DNA of 64,000 nt from Zonotrichia leucophrys gambelii (taxonomy: Eukaryota > Chordata > Aves > Passeriformes > Passerellidae): contig NC_088200.1 of the NCBI RefSeq assembly GCF_028769735.1, positions 72,454,046 through 72,518,045 of the forward strand. Reading direction: 5' to 3'. Under the pieces are notes generated by a model. That model ran no database searches. It saw only the letters and a program-made list of their open reading frames with translations, and was not told where the DNA came from. The position numbers were made by a program, and so were the translations under genes. Positions 14,057-24,175 of the stretch are shown piece by piece; position 1 is the first letter of the stretch, and the number at the start of each line of letters is the position of its first letter.

Positions 14057-16729
14057 GACAAAAAAAACCCCCAACATTTGGAATATCAAGACACAGATTT
14101 TTCTCACAGATGAAAAAAATACTGCACTTATATCTACGTTTATGCTATGCTGACTGAAGCATATGAAGTCAGTACTAATTACTGACAAACTAATCTGTTA
14201 GTATTAAAAATCAAGATCAAATTCCTGGCAGTGAGTCAGTAACATAACTACTACATACTGAAATCTGATTCCACTGGCATCATTCATCAAGGAAAACACC
14301 ACTTAACAGGAGTAAGGATGTAAGAACTTTGTCATTTAACTACACCATTCCTGTCCGTACCTAAAGAAACACTACTCATCTACACTGTGCTCCATTAAAA
14401 TAATTTTTTTTAAAAATAGGATCACATTCATTTTACAGCACTATCTACATAACTCTGGGTTTTTTAAACCAACACATCTTTGGTTAGACTAAAACTGTGG
14501 CACGTAGACAAAGAAGCTGGTTTTTACCTCCCTCAAAAGCCACTTGCTTTCCCTAACAAGAAATGAAAATGCCTAGACAAGAAAAAGCAACATACAGAAA
14601 CCATGCAAAACTCCTGCCAAGTAATCTGAATATAAATTCAAGGGATCCTTACCAGCTGCAGTCAAAAGCCCACTCCAAACTGTGCTAGATGTTAATCAAA
14701 CTTAAGTATGGTAATGCACAGTTCCTGTGTTCTTTGCATAGATGAATTAATTGCTTTTGTTAACTGCACTTGCTTCTTGGGGGGGTGAGTGTACCCATAC
14801 AGCTGAACAGCTGATTGTGGAAAACATGGTTATGCAAGTCACCAGGGGACTGTTCACTTGGTTAAACCCTTCTGCTCACCCTAGAACAGCTCATTTAACA
14901 GCAAAACCCCTGGACAGGTCGTCCAGGTGCCCACTCCCACCAAACCAGCCACATTCAAAATTACGGCATTAGCTATCCCAGTTTTAAGTAAACATCTAAA
15001 TGCTGAAATTCATATACCAAGGGCTAAGGCATCTTCCCCTAATGCAAGGGCAGTACCGTTTCCATCTGTGGGGACTGAAACCTAGCGTGCACAGCCCTGC
15101 CCTTGCAGAGCTGTGCCACCTCCAGACCGTTTTACCACCTGATATACACCAGAAAAGGGGAGCTCTGTTTCCAGGGCTGAACACAGCCACCTGACTTCAC
15201 ACAGGTCACCGAGCTGCCTGCAGTTCAGAAACATTTTGTTGCCCGATGTGCACTGTAATCAGTGAGCAAGAAGGCAAATTTCATAGCCTGTCCTGTGAAC
15301 GGCTCTGTTAGAGACTTGAACGCTCCACACTCTAAACCACACACTAAGGAGCCACACACAAAGCCAGGGCATCTCCACAGCACATTAACAACCACTACTA
15401 ATATGATGCCACTGATTCACCCCCTGTGGGAGCAACACATGCTTAAATCTGATTGTATGACAAGGCCACATGGTTGGCTCTGTAAGAAAATTTAAATAAA
15501 GTTTATTACATAGGGTGCCATATATTGATGCTGCACAGGTGCATGAGTTACATAGGCAAACAAGTAGAAACCTGGTCCTAAATTAGAGTTTGTCCAGCTT
15601 ATTAAAAATCTGGAGCACACCTGCCCACCTGGATTTTCTGATTTGAGATGGGATATCAAACTAGACATGCTAATACTGCTTCATTTGCAGGGCTAGTAAC
15701 TAGCAAGCAATAGTTATTTGGCCTAAATAGTTATTTGGCTAAATTCTGTCTCCAGCTCAGATGGCTGCACCCCCACTCCCTCCACTTCAAGAAGAACACA
15801 CATACCTAATTACATATGCTTTCCTCCAAGTATTGTGCTGTGGGGAAAAATACCATTTAGGGAGGTTGACAAGGAAACTGACGCCAGCTTTCAGTTTCAG
15901 TCTCACATCAGACATGCTGCTCAATCAAAGAATCTAAGACTTTTCTGCAAAGGTCTGCAGCTTATCTGCTGGGAAACAAATGTTACTCTCCAGACTTGTC
16001 TTTTCAGATTTTTTTCCTTTGTTCTTCCAAGATGCTGGAATAAAACATTTTTCCTATACAGAGTCATTATGTTAATCAGCTTTCTAAAACATTGCTGCCA
16101 AAGCTCAGTTACCAACTTGAAAAAATAATCTATGAAGCATCTTCTATACCAAAGACACATTCCAAGTGAGGTTTTAAACTCATTCTACAGTGAGAAGCTG
16201 GTGCTTTGGAAAAACTTCAGAGCAGTACGTGATTCTAGGAGATGCATGCTCAATTTGACTACAGTACTCAATGACTGGCAGCAACATTTAAGTAATTAAT
16301 AACATTACTGAAAGTTGTCCATTCCCAGCTCATTCTAGGAAAAGCAGCTGCGTATTTTTCCTAATTGATTTGTGCCTACATTTCCAGATTGAACCTACTC
16401 CTTGGCTGTAAGACAAAGTAGGAAATGTTTACGCTGCTACTACTGTCGCCAGAAGAAAATCTGCGCAGGATACCACACAACTGAGAATTTCTCTAGGCAG
16501 CTTCTGCTGAGGGACATATGCTGGAACGAAATCAAGGTATTAAACAGATGTGCATTTTCACGTGCAGGTCACGCTAATTTACATCTATACACAAGCATCC
16601 CTCTATTCTAGGGCGTACATTTGCTCCTGTCTCTGCTCAGGACTGCCAAAAGCCTTCCAAGAAAAAGGATGACCTTTAAAAACAGGCACTTTACGAAAAG
16701 TAAATAAATAAATAAATGTGCTCTAAGGA
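14057..16729. other. AT-rich non-genic DNA upstream of the CpG island
   Basis: No supported gene or repeat. Short frames of 60-100 codons are scattered on both strands without domain-like composition. An (AAAT)n tract at about 16,702-16,717 (AAATAAATAAATAAATG) marks the edge of the GC-rich region. Confidence 0.45.
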
Positions 16730-17320
16730 GAAGCTGAACAGACTCTCTCTGGCTCGGGACCGCGGGAGCGCTCCCGCATCCCGCCCCACCATCCCGGTCA
16801 CCCCGCACGAACGCGGAGACAAACACGCCGGCATGCTCCGCAAAGGCGGAGGCACCGCGGGCGGCCGCGTATCCCACCGGCTCCCCGGAGGATGCCTCTG
16901 CCGAGGGCAAACCCCGCTCCGGGACGGAGCGATGCCGCCTCAGCCCCGCTGCCTCCCCGAGGCTGCCGCACCCGGCACCTGCTGCACGGGACGGGACGGG
17001 ACGGATCAGTGCCTACCTGTCCCGCGGGCGCCCTCCCCGTCCGACCGGCCGCCGGGAGCCGCCGCCGCCGCCGGGAGCCGCCGTAGCCGGGAGTTGAGCG
17101 AGGGGCGGTGTGAGCGGCGGGGCCGGCGGGGATCAGCCCCACCTCCGCCTGCCCCGGACCGCCCCCGGGCAGACCCACCGACATTTTTAACCACTTACCC
17201 GCGATACCAGCGCCACTCTCGCTCGGGGCGTGCTGCTGAGCGGGCGGCGCGTTCCCTCAGAACCGGACTCGCCGCCTTGCACTCAAGTGCGAGCTCCATA
17301 GGGACCTCACAGGTCATTCT
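16730..17320. promoter_or_regulatory. CpG island, probable promoter and first exon region
   Basis: Base composition switches abruptly from AT-rich to very GC- and CpG-rich here, with CCG/CGG-rich blocks near 17,050-17,090, GC-box-like GGGGCGG/CCGCCC motifs, and a short GGGAC tandem near 16,988-17,004. This is typical of a vertebrate housekeeping promoter. On the minus strand there are two consensus splice donors: ACAG|GTAGGC (exon end 17,017) and GCGG|GTAAGTGG (exon end 17,199). They favour a leftward transcript. Long open frames on both strands across the island simply reflect the lack of AT-rich stop codons and are not called as genes. Confidence 0.75.
17199..17299 (-). CDS. Candidate first coding exon of a leftward gene
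   Basis: On the minus strand an ATG at 17,299 (context CCCTATGG, with G at +4 but no purine at -3) opens a frame of 33 codons plus two bases that runs without a stop into a strong donor, GG|GTAAGTGG, after 17,199. The peptide starts MELALECKAASPVLRERAA and is rich in Arg, Ala and Glu. It is inside the CpG island, where first exons are expected. I do not recognise the protein and cannot find its second exon. It may equally be a non-coding first exon or chance. Confidence 0.25.
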
Positions 17321-18119
17321 GTTCGGTCTAGTGAAAGATAGATACCGACCCAGCAGATGAGATCGAGAGGGAAATCGTCTTTTCGAACGACTGAAAGCTT
17401 AAGTTCCGCAATGAGGGGCTGAACCTCAGGCCCCTCAGGAGACACATTTTTACAGAAAAGGAAACGTCATGTGCTCCTCTCCAGAGCTGCTGCGGAGAGG
17501 AAGGGCATGGTGACTTTTGCACTAAAGTATATTCAAGTATATTGAAGAATTTTACTCTGCAAGAAGCATTGCTTCTTTTTTTGGTTTATTTCTTCCATAT
17601 TCGAGCGTAGTGTTGTAGAGGCGTTAATACGGACGCTGCTTGGCTCAATCTTGGCCAGCAGCGGGCCCGTCCTGGAGCCGGCGCCATTGGCTGTGCGGGA
17701 TAGGGAGGAACATTCCAGCACCTTCCCATAGAAGCTGAGAAGTTAAACCCGACCTCACGCTGTTAAACCCGACCATGCCGCCCCATACAGCTTTTCCCCA
17801 TGCCCATGAGGCGTGGGGGTGCTGAGGGTGGTGTGGGAACGGTTCCTGGGAGCCGGGCTTGCCCCAGCTCAGGCTGTGGGGAGGCCGAGAGTGCCCGCGC
17901 TGTGGGCGCTGCCTCGGGGCTGCGAGTGTCCGCTGTGTGGGTACCTGGGCTGGTGTGGTGTCAAGGGAGATGACGGCAGCTACACCGTAGAGGTGTGGGG
18001 ACACCAAGTGGCCAGAGGGACTGCATGGGTTTGGGATGGCCGTGGGGTTCAGTTGGCACTGAAGTGCCCTGCATTTTGGGAGGATTGCAGGGACCAAAGG
18101 GATGTTGAGCAAAGTGTTC
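17321..18119. other. GC-moderate DNA between CpG island and tandem array
   Basis: Contains a second small GC-rich patch (about 17,640-17,940) with a CCAATGGC-type motif on the minus strand (GCCATTGGC on plus, about 17,682-17,690). A short block near 17,780-17,830 (GCCCCATACAG, CCCCATGCCCATGA) resembles the part of the 2.2-kb unit that reads GGCCCCATAAAACGCC and CCCCATGCACATGA at 21,701-21,741, so this may be strongly diverged array sequence. No gene is supported. Confidence 0.4.
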
Positions 18120-18420
18120 TGAAGCAGGTTGTAGGTCCCATATGGGTGTAAAGGGGTTATGGGTTTTCCAGATTTCTTAAAAGGTTGGGGAGCTTTTCTC
18201 GAGGCCAGGTGTCACTAGGGGCCATGACTCCCTAGTGCAGCCTGATAAGCCCAATGGCCATGAGATGGAGACCTGACCATCAAGTCTGTGTTTGCAGATC
18301 AAGTGGTCTCTGCTGTATCCCCAGTGTCCATTTCTGATGGATTTCTATCCTGAGATAAGCTCTGAGTCTTCTAGAGCATTACTGTTTTAAATGACTTGGA
18401 CCCCAAGTGAGAATAAGCTA
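18120..18420 (+). repeat. Old, diverged copy of part of the 2.2-kb unit
   Basis: Blocks occur in the same order as in the complete copies: CAGGTTGTAGGT, then AGATTTCTTAAAAGGTTGGG, GAGCTTTTCTCGAGGC, CCCAATGGCCATGAGATGG and CTGCTGTATCCCCAG. They match CAGGTTGTGGGT, AGATTTCTTACAGGGTTGGG, GAGCTCTTCTCAAGGC, CCCAATGGCCCTGAGATGG and GTGCTGTATCCCCAG of copy 1 (20,145-20,345). Divergence is much greater than among copies 1-4, so this is an older copy or the ancestral single-copy sequence. Confidence 0.75.
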
Positions 18421-18564
18421 AAAAGGTTTTCTTGAGAACTCACAAAAAGTCAGTGAAGCAAAAGGGGCAGTGCTGGGAGGCTTGTCCAGAAAATGGGTTT
18501 CAGGTTCTGTAACCATGGTTTTGGATCAGCCTTTAAGGTTTTAATTAAATTACATTAGTTTGTA

Positions 18565-19170
18565 TGGCAGTCAGAGTTGTTTGTGTTGTGTTATTTTATT
18601 TCAGCTTGTACTGGTTTCATCTATGTGCTCCCCCAAGTTGCTTCCCTCCTCCCCTATGTCAAGCCTCTCCACTCCCCACCTACCACCACCAATTTTCTGC
18701 TGAATTAACTCCCCAATCTCTTCCCTGGGCCTCTGTCACTCACATGGACCCCCATTTCTTCTTTCCAGAACCTTCCATCAGGGGCATGGAGTGATTGGTC
18801 AGAGGTCAGGGCCCGCCCTCAAGGTGCTTCCCAATTTGTGCCTCCTCCTATCTATCTCCCCATTTTCCACGCCCCCAGTTCTTCCCGTTGGTTGTATGAA
18901 TCTGTCCTTTGTTTCCACCCCCATCTAAAACTTGTTGCGAGAGCTCAGTCTGTGCTCTTCAGTACGTGGTCACGCTGAGGCGTAGGGCTTCCCCCTGCCC
19001 CAGAGTTCCCAATCAACCTCATCTGCCAGTGCCTCCTCTGACTAGTGGCTTACAACCATAGCCATTCTCCTGTAGCCAGGGGCACAGGAGAGTGTCCCCT
19101 GCCATACATTGTGTCAGGGCTGATCAGGAGTGACACGATGGTCACAAACAGGACACGGCAACAGGTGTCT
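18565..19170 (+). mobile_element. LTR, family D copy 1
   Basis: LTR-like DNA sharing an ordered set of motifs with 44.84-45.37 kb and 46.01-46.58 kb: pyrimidine-rich U3, CCAGAACCTTCCATCAGGGG, CATGGAGTGATTGGTCAGAG, CCAGTTCTTCCCGTTGGTTG and a C-run near 19,171-19,180. In the other copies the second block reads CTAGAAACTTC...GGGCATTGAGTGATAGG. Both ends are approximate; no internal retroviral sequence flanks it and no clean target duplication was found, so it is probably a solo LTR inside array DNA. Confidence 0.55.
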
Positions 19171-19762
19171 CCCCCCCCCCATTTGAAGGGTCCTCCCTCC
19201 ACTTTGAGGTCCTCCATCTCCATTTGCTGTGTTCACGGCCCCACTGTAACGGGCAGCTCTTCAAAGTTTGGGTGTTCCCTTTTCTTTGTGCTCACCAGAC
19301 CCATTTTGGGTTCAACATCAGAGTGCTGTGTCAAACCAGCCTGGGGCAAAGTGCTAAGCAGCATTTTGCTCCTATTCTGCTGGCTTGGTGGTTGTTTCTG
19401 GTTTGGGGATCTATGTGGTGGTTCCTGCAGACCATGGGGCAATGTTGAATGTCAGAGATGTGTTTCCGGGTCTTCGTAGGTTTGGGGGCTGAGAAGTTAA
19501 AAGGTCTGTAGGCTGCTGCTGCTAAATTTGGGAAAGATGACAGGGTTTTTGGGTGTTTCTGCGTGTGTCAGATGTAAAGTGAGGGAACTGTAGTGAGTGT
19601 GACGCCTGTGTGGGATCAGTGGGGACAGGCTGGGCTGTGGGCACTTCCTGAGTCATTTGAGGCTGCCTTGCTGTGCCCTGAGGCAGCATGGCAGTGACAG
19701 AGCAGGGTTGTGGGGTGTTCTTGCATGGACGCTTGCCTAGCCCTGCACAGGGACTCGTGCCA
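19171..19762 (+). repeat. Diverged array sequence upstream of copy 1
   Basis: From about 19,600 the order of motifs (CCTGTGTGGG, GGCTGGGCTGTGGGCACTTCC, TGCCTTGCTGTGCC, GGCCTTGGCTCTG) parallels the region before copy 2 (21,810-21,990), but with many substitutions. 19,171-19,600 is GC-rich and its relation to the unit is unclear. No gene is supported. Confidence 0.5.
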
Positions 19763-21970
19763 GTGGCCTTGGCTCTGTTACTTTGTGTGTGTCTCCAGTT
19801 TGTTTGATTGTATTGGTGAGGGGAAGGATGTGGGTATTTGTGGGTGCAGAGCTGTGAGGAACAAGTTGTGTGGCCACACCTGCTGCCAGGTGAATTCTCA
19901 TGGCAGTCCCTAAAGGTTTGGGTGGAGAGGGAGCCAGGGGTGCCAGGCGTGTTTGGGGATGTGCTGTGGCAGTGCCCCGTCCCTGCCCCTATGCGGAACA
20001 GTGAGGTGGCCATGCAGCCGCGAGCGTGCTACTGAAGGGCTGCTGTGGTGTCTCCAGCGCTGCTTCGTTGGGCGGAAGATGATGGGGGTGCCCTCAGCTG
20101 CAAGATGAGCAGGTGGGGCAGCAGCTGCTGCTGCCCTGGGGCTGTCAGGTTGTGGGTGCTCTGCTGGTGTCAAGGGGCTGGGGGTCCCGGAGATTTCTTA
20201 CAGGGTTGGGAGCTCTTCTCAAGGCAGATGGTCAGTGGGGACTGTGGGACACAGTACAGCTTGGTGGCCCCAATGGCCCTGAGATGGTGACGTGGCCTGT
20301 GACTCCCCAGTTGGAGATGAAGTGTTGAGTGCTGTATCCCCAGGTACGGGCAGCAGCTGGTGGCAGAGGTGATGTGTGAGCTGCAGGTGGAAGGGGATGT
20401 GTCCTTGCTGGGGCTCTGGATGGGCAGAGTGGTAGTTGAGGTGCAGATGTAGCAGCAAGGTTGACGCAGCTGGAGATGGAGACAGGATGTGCATAAGGGA
20501 GACTGGACAGGAGTGAAGATTTGGTGCAACCATAGTGGGAATGTAAGTCTGAAAGGGAATGGAATATCATTTTTTCTGGACAAAACATGGAAACATCAGC
20601 AATGCCATCAGAAGCGATATGAGCTCCTGTGGCCAAGCCATGCATCCTGGGCAGCATCTGTGGTCTCCTGGGCATGGCAGGGGCAAGTGCCACAGACCTT
20701 GGCACTTGTCCTTCCTTTCTGTGTGCCTGCAGGTTCTTGTGGCGGGTGCTGCGTTCTCAGCAGCGGGTGCAGGCGTGGCCAGAGCGGGAGAGGACGTGCA
20801 TCATGTCCCTGGAGCTTGCGAGCAGTGCAGGCTCTTTGTAAACCATGGTGTGCCCAGCACATGGTGATTGCTGGTTCCATGGGAGCTGCAGCCAGGGACA
20901 GGCTCTGCATTCTGGCACGCTGCTGGCGTGGCATTTTCTCCTGGTCATGCCAGCAGCAGAATGAGCGGTTGGTTTGGGCAGTGCTCACCGTGGGGATCCG
21001 ACTCTCCAAGAGCTTGGATTGATTTTCTTCCAAGTGGTCAGGCGTCAGGCCCAAGGGCAGTGGCAGCCCAGGCCCTGGTGCCTTCTGTGTTGAGGCTCTT
21101 GTGCTCTGTTGTGTGGAGGAGGTGGAAAGGGGACGATCAGGGGAGCAGGCAGTGCCTGGCTGTGGCTGGCTCTTGCTGGGGCACTTGAGGCTGTGTCCCC
21201 TCATGGTCCAGCAGAGCCCCATTGTGGGAGAGTGGCCAAGGCCAGGCACTAGGAGTTCAGAGGCATGAGTGGGGCAATGCTGGCAATAACAGTGCCTGTG
21301 CCAGGGAAGCAGTGAGCATAATGAGGGAGAGAGCTGAGAGAAGAGCAATTTTGGGGTGAACATGGGCTGTTTGCCAGCTCCAGCTAGCTTGGGGAAGAAG
21401 GTCTGAGCAGAAGGGCCCAGCTGAGGCACATCTTGCTTGGGGCACTCAGTGCTCACAGCCAGTGCATGGTTGGCTTCTCCTGGGAAGTGCTGCTGTGCTG
21501 ATGCTGAGCTGCCCAGGAGAGGCAGTGAGGATGCTCCTGCCTGTTGGATGTTGCAGATGTGCCTCTGGGCTTGTGTGTGTTTGTGGTTTGGGGCCTGGCT
21601 GGGAGGTGTTGTGGACCTGTAGGGCACGTGGTGGAAGCTTCCAGCAGCAGCAGCATCTGAAAGAACAGCCTCTGTAGTTCCCCACACAAGCAAAATGTGG
21701 CCCCATAAAACGCCGATAGAGTGTTGTCCCCATGCACATGAAGTATGGGAGTGCTGTCCTCAGACACTCTGGGCATTCTGCGTGCCGGGCTTGGGCTCTG
21801 TGAATCACCTGTGTGGGTGCAGCAGTGGGGCCAGGTTGTGCTGTGGGCACCTACTGGGTCTTCTAAGATTACCTTGTTGTGCCGTTGAGCCAGCTTTGCA
21901 GGCAGAGAGGAGGGCCTTGGGGTGATCCTGCATGGAGAATTTCCTGGCCCTACAGAGGGGCGTTTGTCCG
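19763..21970 (+). repeat. 2.2-kb tandem unit, copy 1
   Basis: First complete copy, 2,208 bp measured from GTGGCCTTGGCTCTGTTAC to the same point in copy 2. The unit contains GTGAGGGGAAGGATGTGGG, a CAG-rich block (GGGGCAGCAGCTGCTGCTGC), and GGAATGGAATATCATT. Long open frames exist on both strands (361 codons on minus, 20,608-21,693), but the unit is GC-rich and stop-poor. The minus frame is broken by one-base indels in copy 2 and truncated in copy 4, which argues against a protein. Splice-like CTGCAG|GTTC and CCCCAG|GTACGG sites occur in each copy, so a non-coding transcript is possible but undemonstrated. Confidence 0.9.
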
Positions 21971-24175
21971 GTGGCCTTGGCTCTGTTACTTTGTGTGTGT
22001 CTCCAGTTTGTTTGATTGTATTGGTGAGGGGAAGGATGTGGGTATTTGTGGGTGCAGAGCTGTGAGGAACAAGTTGTGTGGCCACACCTGCTGCCAGGTG
22101 AATTCTCATGGCACTGCCTAAAGCTTTGGGTGGAGAGGGAGCCAGGGGTGCCAGGCGTGTTTGGGGCTGTGCTGCGGCAGTGCCCCATCCCTGCCCCAGT
22201 GCAGAGCAGTGAGGTGGCCATGCAGCCGCGAGCATGCTACTGAAGGACTGCTGTGGTGTCTCCAGCGCTGCTTTGTTGGGCGGAAGATGATGGGGGTGCC
22301 CTCAGCTGCAAGATGAGCAGGTGGGGCAGCAGCTGCTGCTGCCCTGGGGCTGTCAGGTTGTGGGTGCTCTGCTGGTGTCAAGGGGCTGGGGGTCTCGATG
22401 CTTTCTTACAGGGTTGGGAGCTCTTCTCAAGGCAGATGGTCAGTGGGGACTGTGGGACACAGTACAGCTTGGTGGCCCCAATGGCCCTGAGATGGTGACG
22501 TGGCCTGTGACTCCCCAGTTGGAGATGAAGTGTTGAGTGCTGTATCCCCAGGTACGGGCAGCAGCTGGTGGCAGAGGTGATGTGTGAGCTGCAGGTGGAA
22601 GGGGATGTGTCCTTGCTGGGGCTCTGGATGGGCAGAGTGGTAGTTGAGGTGCAGATGTAGCAGCAAGGTTGACGCAGCTGGAGATGGAGACAGGATGTGC
22701 ATAAGGGAGACTGGACAGGAGTGAAGATTTGGTGCAACCATAGTGGGAATGTAAGTCTGAAAGGGAATGGAATATCATTTTTTCTGGACAAAACATGGAA
22801 ACATCAGCAATGCCATCAGAAGCGATATGAGCTCCTGAGGCCAAGCCATGCATCCTGGGCAGCATCTGTGGTCTCCTGGGCATGGCAGGGGCAAGTGCCA
22901 GAGACCTTGGCACTTGTCCTTCCTTTCTGTGTGCCTGCAGGTTCTTGTGGCGGGTGCTGCGTTCTCAGCAGCGGGTGCAGGCGTGGCCAGAGCGGAGAGG
23001 ACGTGCATCATGTCCCTGGAGCTTGCGAGCAGTGCAGGCTCTTTGTAAACCATGGTGTGCCCAGCACATGGTGATTGCTGGTTCCATGGGAGCTGCAGCC
23101 AGGGACAGGCTCTGCATTCTGGCACGCTGCTGGCGTGGCATTTTCTCCTGGTCATGCCAGCAGCAGAATGAGCGGTTGGTTTGGGCAGTGCTCACCGTGG
23201 GGATCCAACTCTCCAAGAGCTTGGATTGTTTTTCTTCCAAGTGGTCAGGCGTCAGGCCCAAGGGCAGTGGCAGCCCAGGCCCTGGTGCCTTCTGTGTTGA
23301 GGCTCTTGTGCTCTGTTGTGTGGAGGAGGTGGAAAGGGGACGATCAGGGGAGCAGGCAGTGCCTGGCTGTGGCTGGCTCTTGCTGGGGCACTTGAGGCTG
23401 AGTCCCCTCATTGTCCAGCAGAGCCCCATTGTGGGAGAGTGGCCAAGGCCGGGCACTAGGAGTTCAGAGGCATGAGTTGGGGCAATGCTGGCAATAACAG
23501 TGCCTGTGCCCGGGAAGCAGTGAGCATAATGAGGGAGAGAGCTGAGAGAAGAGCAATTTTGGGGTGAACATGGGCTGTTTGCCAGCTCCAGCTAGCTTGG
23601 GGAAGAAGGTCTGAGCAGAAGGGCCCAGCTGAGGCACATCTTGCTTGGGGCACTCAGTGCTCACAGCCAGTGCATGGTTGGCTTCTCCTGGGAAGTGCTG
23701 CTGTGCTGATGCTGAGCTGCCCAGGAGAGCCAGTGAGGATGCTCCTGCCTGTTGGGTGTTGCAGATGTGCCTCTGGGCTTGTGTGTGTTTGTGGTTTGGG
23801 GCCTGGCTGGGAGGTGTTGTGGACCTGTAGGGCACGTGGTGGAAGCTTCCAGCAGCAGCAGCATCTGAAAGAACAGCCTCTGTAGTTCCCCACACAAGCA
23901 AAATGTGGCCCCACAGAACGCCGATAGAGTGTTGTCCCCATGCACATGAAGTATGGGAGTGCTGTCCTCAGACACTCTGGGCATTCTGCGTGCCGGGCTT
24001 GGGCTATATGAGTCACCTGTGTGGGTGCAGTGGGGCCAGGTTGTGCTGTGGGCACCTACTGGGTCTTCTAAGATTACCTTGTTGTGCCGTTGAGCCAGCT
24101 TTGCAGGCAGAGAGGAGGGCCTTGGGGTGATCCTGCATGGAGAATTTCCTGGCCCTACAGAGGGGCGTTTGCCCG
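21971..24175 (+). repeat. 2.2-kb tandem unit, copy 2
   Basis: Second complete copy, 2,205 bp, nearly identical to copy 1 along its whole length. Differences include a one-base deletion near 22,994 (GAGCGGAGAGG instead of GAGCGGGAGAGG) and a one-base insertion near 23,476 (GAGTTGGGG instead of GAGTGGGG). Both break the long minus-strand frame that is open in copies 1 and 3. Confidence 0.9.

Noticed and set aside
16716..17360. A 214-codon plus-strand frame over the CpG island
   Set aside because: Arg/Pro/Gly/Ala-rich frames are expected in any CpG island; splice signals point the other way.
20608..21693. A 361-codon minus-strand frame in the tandem unit, also open in copy 3, as a repeated protein-coding gene
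   Set aside because: Copy 2 breaks it with a one-base deletion and a one-base insertion and copy 4 is truncated; frames of similar length occur on the opposite strand, and composition is that of stop-poor GC-rich DNA.
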